Assembly (NCBI GenBank): GCA_051880495.1
Contig: JBJEOB010000051.1
Coordinates: forward strand, 1-64,000
DNA: 64,000 nucleotides
Source of the DNA: MGBC120314 sp051880495
Lineage (GTDB): Bacteria; Bacillota; Clostridia; Lachnospirales; Lachnospiraceae
Direction: 5' to 3'
Shown: positions 24,207 through 33,500 of the stretch, piece by piece
Numbering within the stretch: the first letter of the stretch is position 1
How the letters are laid out: the number at the start of each line of letters is the position of its first letter
Notes under the pieces: model-generated
Database searches by the model: none
Told to the model about the DNA's origin: nothing
What the model saw: the letters and a program-made list of their open reading frames with translations, nothing else
Position numbers and translations under genes: made by a program

Positions 24207-25289
24207 ATGCGCAAAGTTATTCTTACCGGTGACAGACCAACCGGAAAGCTTCATATCGGACATTATGCCGGCTCTCTAAAAAGACGTGTCGAATTACAGA
24301 ATTCCGGCAATTTTGATGACATTTTCATTATGATTGCAGATGCACAGGCACTTACGGATAATGCCGACAATCCTGAGAAGGTTCGTCAGAATATTATTGA
24401 GGTTGCTCTTGACTACTTGTCATGCGGACTTAACCCTGATATTTCAACATTATTTATCCAGTCACAGATTCCTGAATTATGTGAATTATCATTTTACTAT
24501 ATGAATCTCGTAACAGTATCCAGACTGCAGAGAAATCCTACAGTAAAGTCAGAGATTCAGATGAGAGATTTTCAGACAAGTATTCCTGTCGGATTTTTCA
24601 CTTATCCTATAAGCCAGGCTGCTGATATCACACTTTTTAAGGGTACGGTTGTTCCTGTTGGTGAAGACCAGCTTCCTATGCTTGAGCAGACCAAGGAGAT
24701 TGTAAGAAAGTTTAATGCTACATACGGCGAGGTGTTAATCGAGCCGGAAATTCTTCTTCCTGACAACAAGGCATGCTTACGTCTTCCGGGTACGGATGGC
24801 AAGGCCAAGATGAGTAAATCTTTAGGAAACTGCATCTATCTTTCAGACCCTGAGGATGAAGTTAAGAAGAAAATCATGAGTATGTACACCGACCCTAACC
24901 ACATTCGCGTGGAAGATCCGGGACAGGTTGAAGGCAATACCGTATTTACCTACCTTGATGCATTCTGCAATGACGAACATTTTGCGGAATATCTTCCTGA
25001 CTATGCTAACCTTGATGAATTAAAGGCGCACTACTCACGCGGCGGTCTTGGTGATGTTAAGATCAAGAAGTTCCTTAACAATGTTATGCAGGAGGAATTG
25101 GCACCGATTCGTGCAAGAAGGAAGGAATACGAAAAAGACATTCCTGCCGTATATGACATCTTAAAGAAGGGCTGCGAAAAGGCACAGGCTGTCGGCAAAC
25201 AGACACTTAAAGAAGTTAAGGACGCAATGAAGATTAACTATTTTGATGATGTTGAGCTTATTAAGTCACAGGCTGATAAGTATATGTAA
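24207..25289 (+). CDS. trpS: Tryptophan--tRNA ligase
   Basis: This 360-residue class I aminoacyl-tRNA synthetase charges tRNA-Trp. The HIGH-type motif is PTGKLHIGHYAGSL near residue 11 and the KMSKS loop is GKAKMSKSLGN at about 200. The region ADAQALTDNADNPEKVRQNI and the GEDQLPMLEQTKEIVRKFN segment are typical TrpRS elements. It is slightly longer than the common bacterial form. It starts at ATG after AGAGG and ends in a strong terminator. It stands alone and runs opposite to its neighbours. Confidence 0.95.
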   Translation: MRKVILTGDRPTGKLHIGHYAGSLKRRVELQNSGNFDDIFIMIADAQALTDNADNPEKVRQNIIEVALDYLSCGLNPDISTLFIQSQIPELCELSFYYMNLVTVSRLQRNPTVKSEIQMRDFQTSIPVGFFTYPISQAADITLFKGTVVPVGEDQLPMLEQTKEIVRKFNATYGEVLIEPEILLPDNKACLRLPGTDGKAKMSKSLGNCIYLSDPEDEVKKKIMSMYTDPNHIRVEDPGQVEGNTVFTYLDAFCNDEHFAEYLPDYANLDELKAHYSRGGLGDVKIKKFLNNVMQEELAPIRARRKEYEKDIPAVYDILKKGCEKAQAVGKQTLKEVKDAMKINYFDDVELIKSQADKYM

Positions 25290-25312
25290 ATTATATTACG
25301 ATCTAATAAACA

Positions 25313-25353
25313 GAGCCTGCCACACAGATTAATTAGTGTGACAGGCTCCTTTT
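25313..25353 (+). terminator. Rho-independent terminator of trpS
   Basis: GAGCCTG-C-CACAC and GTGTG-A-CAGGCTC form a 12-bp stem with one mismatch, an AT loop, and CTTTTATT after it. It ends just before the stop codon of the converging YbjQ-like gene. Confidence 0.85.
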
Positions 25354-25354
25354 A

Positions 25355-25669
25355 TTACCCAATAATTTTCACTGCAGTTCCGTATGCAACAACCTCGGCT
25401 GCTCCCTGCATAACAGCTGACGAACCGTATCTTACGCCGACTACTGCATCTGCGCCAAGAGCCTCAGCCTCGTCTACCATTCTTTTTGTTGCAAGCTGTC
25501 TGGCTTCATTCAACATTTCCGTATAACCTGCAATCTCTCCTCCTACTAGAGTCTTCATGCCGGCCATAAAATCCCTTCCAATATTCTTTGACTGCACTAT
25601 TGTTCCCTTAACGATACCAAGCGCCTCAATTTCCTTTCCCGGAATACAATCAATACTTACGAGCTTCAT
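25355..25669 (-). CDS. YbjQ/UPF0145 family protein
   Basis: This roughly 104-residue protein belongs to the YbjQ (DUF74, heavy-metal-binding-domain-like) family, with the conserved segments GIVKGTIVQSKNIGRDF, LNEARQLATKRMVDEAEALGADAVVGVRY and VVAYGTAV. The family forms pentameric rings and has no established reaction. ATG 25669 is favoured for its GGAGGAGAAGAGG site. It overlaps the MerR regulator's end by 20 bp and is its only operon partner, so it is probably the effector gene of that regulator. Confidence 0.85.
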   Translation of the reverse strand: MKLVSIDCIPGKEIEALGIVKGTIVQSKNIGRDFMAGMKTLVGGEIAGYTEMLNEARQLATKRMVDEAEALGADAVVGVRYGSSAVMQGAAEVVAYGTAVKIIG

Positions 25670-26291
25670 CCTCTTCTCCTCCATTAATTTCTTTTAATCT
25701 TTGTTTAAGTGCTACTATAATTCCTACTATAATTCCGCCATATATAACTAATATGAGCACAAGCATGCCTGTCGGAATCGGATTGGCACTGCTGTCCCAT
25801 AATACCATCCCCAAAACGGCAACGATAAGTGATATTACGACCAGTGCTGAAATACCTGAACCATATTTTTTCTTTTTAATATCTTTTTTCTCTATATCCA
25901 TAAATATGGTACCTCCCTCTTCCATTTGTTTCATTTCCATAAGATACCCGGATGCATCAAGCTTTGATATATCATTTTCCTTTGCTGATATATCAACACA
26001 CAGCTTTTTCATATAATCAATGCTGCGCTGTTCGTGATTTAATCTTACAATCTGCTTTTCCATGCAGTCATTTAATGATATTGTCCCCTCCTTGAGCAAT
26101 CTTATTTCCTCAATCGGTACGGCGAGCTTTCTTAAGAGTTTAATCTTCATTAAATCATCAACATCTTTAAGATTATAATCACGGTATCCGTTCTCCGGAT
26201 TCCTGTCTGGTTTTAACAAACCCTGTTCCTCATAGAAACGGATATTCTTTTTTGTGATACCTACCAGTTCTTCAACCTGGTTTATCTTCAT
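25650..26291 (-). CDS. MerR-family regulator with two C-terminal membrane segments
   Basis: Residues 1-70 form a MerR winged helix (MKINQVEELVGITKKNIRFYEEQGLL) and residues about 80-125 the dimerisation helix. Unusually, the C-terminal part is membrane embedded: spans at about 145-165 (ISALVVISLIVAVLGMVLW) and 173-193 (MLVLILVIYGGIIVGIIVAL). It is thus a membrane-tethered one-component regulator. No Cys pair for metal sensing is visible, so the signal is likely a membrane or drug cue. Its own promoter (26345-26375) has the distorted 19-bp spacer and central palindrome that MerR proteins need for activation. Confidence 0.85.
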   Translation of the reverse strand: MKINQVEELVGITKKNIRFYEEQGLLKPDRNPENGYRDYNLKDVDDLMKIKLLRKLAVPIEEIRLLKEGTISLNDCMEKQIVRLNHEQRSIDYMKKLCVDISAKENDISKLDASGYLMEMKQMEEGGTIFMDIEKKDIKKKKYGSGISALVVISLIVAVLGMVLWDSSANPIPTGMLVLILVIYGGIIVGIIVALKQRLKEINGGEEDEARKY

Positions 26292-26344
26292 CTGGTTACC
26301 TCCGGACTGTAAAAATTAAATCGATTGGCCTTTCGATATATATA

Positions 26345-26375
26345 ATAATAGACCTTCCACATGGTGGAAGGTCAA
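26345..26375 (-). promoter_or_regulatory. MerR-type promoter: 19-bp spacer with central palindrome
   Basis: On the minus strand, -35 TTGACC (26370-26375) and -10 TATTAT (26345-26350) are 19 bp apart. The stretch 26351-26373 is a palindrome (arms GACCTTCCAC and GTGGAAGGTC around three bases). This is the classic geometry that is inactive until MerR untwists it, so the operon is almost certainly activated by its own MerR protein. Confidence 0.85.
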
Positions 26376-26386
26376 CACATTTTTTA

Positions 26387-28699
26387 CTAATTACATAAAA
26401 TTCCGTTTTCAAATTCAGCAAGGTTCTCATAACCATACAAAATTGCAGTATTGGTTATGGTCTGCTCCGGAATGTTTATGTTCTGCGATGCCGCAAATGC
26501 AAGATATTTTCCGTAAAGCTGAAGCATTTTATCTGAATAGGTACTTATCTCGCCTCTTAAGTACGTCTCATATGAAGTATCAAAAACTTCGTCTTCATAT
26601 GTGTGAAGATTACGCGCATTGCCTGCAACCTTCGGGTGCTCTTTTGCAAACTTCTCCATCATTGACATATAGACTGCAACAATCTGCTCAATTACCGCCT
26701 TTTTTTCGTCTGAAATTACAGGGAAATTATCTTTTATTTCCTCATAACGTGCCGGATCGGTACTTTCCATCATTCGTCCGTATTTTTCCGTAATCAGGTT
26801 ATGACCGTTTCTGTATTCCCTGTCAAAATCATAAATATACTGAAGAAGCATCGTTCTTGTCCATGTAAGATACTGGCTTCTTCTCATTACATAGAATGTA
26901 GGCCAGTCATTCTGGCAGGATGCTCTTCCGCCCTCATTTTTAACCTTATCAAACGCTTCAAATTCATATCTGACTATTTCATCAACAAGTTCGTCATTAT
27001 TAAGCCTTGCATAACGCGCTTTTGTAATTAATTCCTCTGTATGGTTGTCAAGATACGGGTCAATATCACTTATAAAATGATTGGTATAAAGCTCCATTGC
27101 AAGACTTTGTGCAAGTTCATCCACTATACTGCTTATCTGATTTTTCATTGAACTGCCGCCAACAACCATGCTGTCATTTAATCTTGATATAATGTCGCAT
27201 GTTTCATCATTGCAATACAGCCTTAACATGCTTGTATAGAGCCATTTGTCATGAGGCGGATACACGTTAATTAAATGATGTTTTAACTTTAATGTGTTAT
27301 AAATACAATCCGAAAGCATTCTGTTTGCAGTCAGATAATCTCCACGGTTGTACATTCTTTCATAATTGTACTGACCGGTCTGCGAAATTTTTGCAACATC
27401 CTCAGCAAGTTTAAGATAGAGTACCGATTCCGGATAACCTTCCTTTAACTTATTTCTAAATTCGGTAAATATTCCTTCATCATCGCGGAACACTTCACCA
27501 TCTGTTGCTGTTGCAAGTGCATAATCCGGAACACTTGACCAGTCAATGTCTTCATAAGACGAAGCACCAAGAAGGTCCTCATAGAACCCTGAAATGGTCA
27601 TTACGCCTCTTCTTTTACCTGCCTTAGAGCTTTTTGTTGTCTTATAGCCCATGAATTCAGAAGGTAACTTTGAATAACTCTCTTCCAGTTTCTCACCAAT
27701 CTGTTCATATGTCTCGTCCGTTACCCACATACAAAAGCCGGGACCCCAATCATGATCCATTGATGTTTCATCATCAAAGCCCAGACAGTCAGAGCCTTCT
27801 CCAACAAGTCCGACAGCTATTTTACCTGCATAATCGCCAAATTCATTTTCAATCATGCTCTTTCCGTATTCTTCATAATATCTTTTTGAAAGCTCCATTC
27901 CATTCATACGGCCGAGTATTTTCCTGCACTCCTCATAATTGGCATAAAGCCGCTCATATTGCTGGTTGCGTCCGAAATTTTCCTCTATGATTTTCATAGC
28001 CTTACCAAAATACTCCAAGGCTTCACTGTAATTCTTTTCTTCAAATAAGCACATGCCTGCTGCTGACAGTGCCGAACAATAATGGGCATCAAAAAGCTTA
28101 TGCTCAGTAAACATGTCCATCGACAGGCCTGAATACTCTTTCGCATCCTTATATTCCCCAAGCATTACACAGGTGTTTGCAAGATTGGCGTAAGTTACAG
28201 CCGTCTCAAACCAGCTTTCATTTGCCTTAACTATATCAAGTGCCTGCATAAGACACTTTTTTGCATTTTCAAAGTTACCCATTTCCTGGTATAAAAGGCT
28301 CTTATTATTTAAGAAGCCTGCAATTCTCATATCATTTTCCGGTAATTCTTTTTCATATATTTCTCCGGTAACGCGATAGCACTCAAGCGCCTTTCCGAAT
28401 TCTCCTATTGAGCGGTAACCGGTTGCCGCATTTAACGATGTTGTTGCATATGCAACAGTTTTATCCAGACCCATTTTATTAGCAACCCTAAAAGCTGCTT
28501 CTATGGTCCGTATTAATTCATCCTTTTGGGAAGTCTGTCTGTAATATCCTATCAGTTCATTTAATATCTGAAGCTGTGCCTCATCATTCTCACTTTTTTC
28601 CGATATCAAAAGTGTATCAATCAGCAGCTTTTCAGCTTCTTTAGCCTTGCCATTTTCTATTAATTCATCTACTTTGGCAAGCACAGCACTTATGTCCAT
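26387..28699 (-). CDS. TPR-DUF4037-DUF4125 protein (predicted nucleotidyltransferase-fold)
   Basis: This is a roughly 770-residue cytoplasmic protein. The N-terminal 270 residues are tetratricopeptide repeats (FNNKSLLYQEMGNFENAKKCLMQAL-type units). The middle (about 300-520) is a DUF4037 domain with a nucleotidyltransferase-like motif: GLVGEGSDCLGFDDETSMDHDWG, i.e. GS followed by spaced Asp pairs. The C-terminal 200 residues form DUF4125 (FDKVKNEGGRASCQNDWPTF; RSQYLTWTRTMLLQYIYDF). ATG 28699 is used because GGAGG lies 7 bp before it. The substrate and pathway are unknown; the combination suggests a peptide- or protein-regulated nucleotide-transfer enzyme. It stands alone between terminators and the MerR promoter. 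Confidence 0.75.
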   Translation of the reverse strand: MDISAVLAKVDELIENGKAKEAEKLLIDTLLISEKSENDEAQLQILNELIGYYRQTSQKDELIRTIEAAFRVANKMGLDKTVAYATTSLNAATGYRSIGEFGKALECYRVTGEIYEKELPENDMRIAGFLNNKSLLYQEMGNFENAKKCLMQALDIVKANESWFETAVTYANLANTCVMLGEYKDAKEYSGLSMDMFTEHKLFDAHYCSALSAAGMCLFEEKNYSEALEYFGKAMKIIEENFGRNQQYERLYANYEECRKILGRMNGMELSKRYYEEYGKSMIENEFGDYAGKIAVGLVGEGSDCLGFDDETSMDHDWGPGFCMWVTDETYEQIGEKLEESYSKLPSEFMGYKTTKSSKAGKRRGVMTISGFYEDLLGASSYEDIDWSSVPDYALATATDGEVFRDDEGIFTEFRNKLKEGYPESVLYLKLAEDVAKISQTGQYNYERMYNRGDYLTANRMLSDCIYNTLKLKHHLINVYPPHDKWLYTSMLRLYCNDETCDIISRLNDSMVVGGSSMKNQISSIVDELAQSLAMELYTNHFISDIDPYLDNHTEELITKARYARLNNDELVDEIVRYEFEAFDKVKNEGGRASCQNDWPTFYVMRRSQYLTWTRTMLLQYIYDFDREYRNGHNLITEKYGRMMESTDPARYEEIKDNFPVISDEKKAVIEQIVAVYMSMMEKFAKEHPKVAGNARNLHTYEDEVFDTSYETYLRGEISTYSDKMLQLYGKYLAFAASQNINIPEQTITNTAILYGYENLAEFENGILCN

Positions 28700-28736
28700 A
28701 AATATACCTCCCAAATACTATATTCCCTATTATATT

Positions 28737-28766
28737 AAAAACGGGTGCGATTTAAAACGCACCCGC
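28737..28766 (-). terminator. Rho-independent terminator of pckA
   Basis: CGGGTGCG (28742-28749) and CGCACCCG (28758-28765) form a GC-rich stem. On the minus strand TTTTTAATA follows. It lies 56 bp past the pckA stop. Confidence 0.85.
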
Positions 28767-28821
28767 CTGAATTTTTAAACAGGATAGCGAAATTGCGGCG
28801 CAATTTCCTATCATATTAAAA

Positions 28822-30435
28822 TTATAACTGAGGACCAGCTGCAACAAGTGCCTTACCGGCATCGTTACCTTCGTATTTCTTGAAGTTCTTGTTGAATCTT
28901 TCAGCAAGATCCTTAGCCTTAACTTCCCATTCAGAAGCATCTGCATATGTGTCACGAGGATCAAGAATTGCAGGGTTAACTCCTGGAAGTTCTGTTGGAA
29001 CTTCGAAGTTGAAAATAGGAATCTTCTTTGTTGGAGCTGTCTTAATGTCTCCGTTAAGAATAGCATCGATGATACCACGTGTATCCTTAATTGTGATACG
29101 CTTTCCTGTTCCGTTCCAGCCTGTGTTTACAAGGTAAGCCTTAGCTCCGTTCTTCTCCATCTTCTTAACAAGTTCTTCACCATACTTTGTAGGATGAAGC
29201 TCTAAGAATGCCTGTCCGAAACAAGCTGAGAAAGTAGGTGTTGGCTCTGTAATACCACGCTCTGTACCTGCAAGCTTAGCTGTAAATCCTGAAAGGAAAT
29301 AGTACTGTGTCTGTTCAGGTGTAAGGATTGATACAGGAGGAAGTACACCAAATGCATCAGCTGAAAGGAAGATTACGTTGTCAGCTGCAGGACCAGCAGA
29401 TACACCATTTACAGTTGAAGCAATCTTTTCAATGTGATCAATCGGATATGAAACACGAGTATTTTCTGTAACACTCTTGTCATCAAAATCAATCTTGCCA
29501 TCAGCATCTACTGTTACGTTCTCAAGAAGAGCATTTCTCTTGATTGCGTTGTAAATATCCGGTTCAGATTCCTTATCAAGACCGATAACCTTAGCATAGC
29601 ATCCACCTTCGAAGTTGAATACGCCGTTATCATCCCAGCCATGCTCATCATCACCGATAAGAAGTCTCTTAGGATCTGTTGAAAGTGTTGTCTTACCTGT
29701 TCCGGAAAGACCAAAGAAGATTGCTGTATGCTTACCGTCCATATCACAGTTAGCTGAGCAGTGCATTGAAGCAATACCCTTAAGTGGTAAGTAGTAGTTC
29801 ATCATAGAGAACATACCCTTCTTCATTTCTCCGCCGTACCATGTATTAATAATAACCTGTTCTCTGCTTGTAATGTTGAAAGCAACACATGTTTCAGAGT
29901 TAAGACCAAGTTCTGCATAGTTCTCAACCTTAGCCTTTGAAGCATTGTATACGATGAAATCAGGTTCGAAAGAAGCAAGTTCTTCTTCTGTTGGCTGAAT
30001 GAACATGTTCTTTACAAAGTGAGCCTGCCAAGCAACCTCAACGATGAAACGAACTGCCATTCTTGTATCCTTGTTAGCACCACAGAAAGCATCAACTACA
30101 AAAAGTCTCTTATTAGAAAGTTCCTTCTTTGCAATCTCCTTAACAGCTGACCATGTTGATTCTGTCATTGGATGGTTATCATTCTTATATTCATCTGATG
30201 TCCACCATACAGTATCCTTTGAGTTTTCGTCCATAACGATGTACTTATCCTTAGGAGAACGTCCTGTAAATACACCTGTCATAACATTAACTGTGTCAAG
30301 TTCTGTATTCTGACCTACTTCATATCCCTCAAGACCAGCCTTAGTCTCTTCTTCAAATAACTGCTCGTAAGAAGGATTGTGAACGATTTCTGTAGCACCA
30401 GTGATGCCATACTGACTTAAATTGATTTCTGCCAT
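28822..30435 (-). CDS. pckA: Phosphoenolpyruvate carboxykinase (ATP)
   Basis: This 537-residue enzyme interconverts oxaloacetate and PEP with ATP/ADP. Diagnostic motifs are present: the kinase-1a loop FFGLSGTGKTTLSTDPKR, the metal-binding LIGDDEHGWDDNG, FEGGCYAK, and the substrate segment FTGRSPKDKYIV. In a fermenting anaerobe it commonly runs toward oxaloacetate, fixing CO2 on the way to succinate, or supports gluconeogenesis. The codon usage is biased and the DNA unusually regular, as for a highly expressed gene. It has its own promoter and terminator. Confidence 0.96.
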   Translation of the reverse strand: MAEINLSQYGITGATEIVHNPSYEQLFEEETKAGLEGYEVGQNTELDTVNVMTGVFTGRSPKDKYIVMDENSKDTVWWTSDEYKNDNHPMTESTWSAVKEIAKKELSNKRLFVVDAFCGANKDTRMAVRFIVEVAWQAHFVKNMFIQPTEEELASFEPDFIVYNASKAKVENYAELGLNSETCVAFNITSREQVIINTWYGGEMKKGMFSMMNYYLPLKGIASMHCSANCDMDGKHTAIFFGLSGTGKTTLSTDPKRLLIGDDEHGWDDNGVFNFEGGCYAKVIGLDKESEPDIYNAIKRNALLENVTVDADGKIDFDDKSVTENTRVSYPIDHIEKIASTVNGVSAGPAADNVIFLSADAFGVLPPVSILTPEQTQYYFLSGFTAKLAGTERGITEPTPTFSACFGQAFLELHPTKYGEELVKKMEKNGAKAYLVNTGWNGTGKRITIKDTRGIIDAILNGDIKTAPTKKIPIFNFEVPTELPGVNPAILDPRDTYADASEWEVKAKDLAERFNKNFKKYEGNDAGKALVAAGPQL

Positions 30436-30509
30436 CTTAAATAAACCTCTTTTCTTAATAATATAAAAACATTGCCATATAAAAGGAATGCTTAGTTTTC
30501 CTTTCTAAT

Positions 30510-30539
30510 ATTATACTAATACGCCGATAAAATCAACAA
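30510..30539 (-). promoter_or_regulatory. Predicted pckA promoter
   Basis: On the minus strand, -35 TTGTTG (30534-30539) and -10 TATAAT (30510-30515) are spaced 18 bp apart, about 75 bp before the pckA start codon. The -35 match is only moderate. Confidence 0.4.
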
Positions 30540-30576
30540 AAATCTGTTTTTTTTATATTTATTTTATTAATTTTTT

Positions 30577-33500
30577 CTACTCTTCTATATTAGTTCTTTC
30601 GGTCATATTATGAACCACTTCCTTGATTAACAGCGGAAGGAACGGCTTTGTAATATACTCATCACATCCGTAGGCTGCAAATTCCACTGAAGTATCAAGT
30701 GTTTTATCACTCGTCATTATTACCACCGGTGTATCATATTTTTCACGTATCAGTTTTAACGTCTCAAGGCCATTCATTTCCGGCATCATTAAATCCAGCA
30801 GAATAAGGTCAAACTCCTGCTGCTCAAGGATTTCCAGTGCCATGCGTCCGCTGTAGGCTGAAACAATCTTGTATATCGGCTCATCACTCATAATATGCTC
30901 AATGATTTTATGATTCATAATATCATCATCCACTGTAAGGATGCGTTTCTGTTCAGCTTCCTCCTGCCTCAGGATATACGTCTTATCCTCATCAATCATA
31001 TCAAGCATTATTTGGGCTATTTTCGGATCAAACTGCGTTCCCATACCTTTTTCTATTTCACTTCGCACAACCTCCTGAGGAAGTGCATCACGATAGCTTC
31101 TGTTACTTGCCATTGCATCATAAGCATCTGCAACAGCCAGAATTCTGGCAATTTCCGGTATTTTTTCACCGACAAGTCCGTTCGGATATCCCATGCCGTC
31201 ATATCTTTCATGATGATATTTGGCTGCTATTGCAATCATATTATCCTCTGAAATTCCACGCAGAATATGATATCCTGTTACCGGATGAATCTTTATGATA
31301 TTAAATTCCTCATCTGTAAGCTTACCGACTTTATTTATAATTTCAGATGGTATTCGTATCTTACCGACATCATGTAAAAGACCTGCGCGGTAAATCTCTT
31401 CCTGCTCCTCCTTGCTCTTACCCATCCTCTCAGCAAGCATAAGAGCATACTCGGCAACTCTCTTTGAATGACCGCTTGTGTATCTGTCCTTCGCATCCAC
31501 AGCTTCACTAAGTGCAATAACCGTCTGTGTCAGAATATTCTTTATCTTTTTCTGCTGGCTGCTCAGCTCCATTGTCTGTTCATTTACACGTTGTTCAAGC
31601 TCAATCTGATTTTTTTCAAGCTCATTCTTTCTCACAATAAAAAGGATCATACTTACAATACTTATAATTGTAAAAATCAGTATTTCCAGGCATACAATCA
31701 TAAGGTATGTTCTATACACCGGTTCCTCCCATGTGTGCATTTGCCTGTCAATTATATATTCCTTTTCACTCAGTACATTTTCTCCGGAACCGTCCAGTAT
31801 CTGCAGACAAATGTGATAACATGAGAAATCAGATTTAAACAGCCTTATAGGTTCCACTTCATTCCAGTCATAAACTATAGGATTGTCATCAAGTTCTTTA
31901 ATAAAGAATCGTACCTTATTCTTTGCAAAAGCATAATTTCTGACAGATGCCTCTATAGAGATACTCTTCGTATTTCCCGGAACTATAAAGTGACTGTCAC
32001 CATCCGGCAAAATCGTTGTTCCGTCACATTCAACAGAGCAGACACCAAATTTCATGTCAACATTCGAACCTGCATTTTCTATGTTAAATGCAATAACTCC
32101 GTTATTGCTGCACAGGAACAGTCTGCTGCCGTCAAGATAGTTCCATGAGTTAGCCGTCAGGCCTGAAAATAATCCCTGATTAGCACCATAAAGCATGAAT
32201 CGTCCCTGCTTGTCCTCGCACAAATCAGACAGACTTACCTCATATAATCCTGCACTACAGGTGATGTAAGCTGTATCACCATCTATGATAATATCATAAT
32301 TATTAAAGTACGGAAAATTACCAAGCTTTTTAACGTTTCCCGCCTCATCAATATGACACAGTGCATTACTTGTTACAATCAGGTATCCCTTATCGTATGG
32401 AACAATTCTTAAAATAATGTTGGATGAAAGTCCATCTTCTACTGTATAAGTTTTGATTAATTTCCCATCTGAAAGTACATATATACCGCTTCCGTCACTG
32501 CCGGCCCACACATTGCCGTCTTTTGCCTCCGCAACAGACAAAATCTGGGTGTTAGCAAGTCCGTCATCAGACGTAACCGTATATTTAAGCTGTCCGTCTT
32601 TAAAATAATTGATACCGTCCGCTGTTCCTGCAACTAGCATACCATTCTTTAATTCAGTCATACACCTGAATCTGTCGCTTGTAGTTTTATCCTTTTCTAC
32701 ATTATAACAGCTAAGTGCCCCGTCTTTTTCATAACACCACAGACCGTTATAAGTGCAAAGCCATAATCTTTCCTTAGAATCCTTTGCCAATGAACGTATT
32801 CTGTATCCGGTCATTTTTTCAGTAAGCTCATTTGTCTTACTTGTATAGTTTTTGCCATCCAAAATGACCAGTCCGTCGTCCGTGCCGCAATAATAATCAC
32901 CGTCAAAATAAACTACCGCATTGACAACCTTTCCATACAGACCGTTTTTTTCAAACAGATTTATAAATGAACTTTCTGATAACTGCATAACGCCATATTT
33001 TGACGACGCAATCCATATATTGCCCTGATAATCCTCATGGAAGCATACTATTGATGATGGAAAATCTTCATAATACATCTTATTAAAAGTTCCGTCAGAT
33101 TCCATATATCCGAATCCTGACTCCAGTGCAATCCATATTTTCTGACTGCTGTCTTCAAAAAGTGTAGAAATAGTGCTTGCCTCAATATCAATATCGTCAC
33201 TTACATACAGTCCCTTATCCGAGATATCAAGGACAAACAATTCACCTGTATCCGTTCCCGCCATCAGACCTCTTTGGGTTTTTGCCATACAATAATAAAA
33301 GAACTTACTCTGAGTACCATTCATCTTCAGGATTTTATTGCCGTCAATGGCATATATACAGCCCTTGTTATCTAACACAACAAGCATATTCTTGTACACT
33401 TCCATATATTTTGCAAAGGTAATGTCCTGTTGTAATATTTCAATAGTATCATCCTGACTAAACCGGCAGATTTTATCACTGGTTCCTACATATACGTTAC

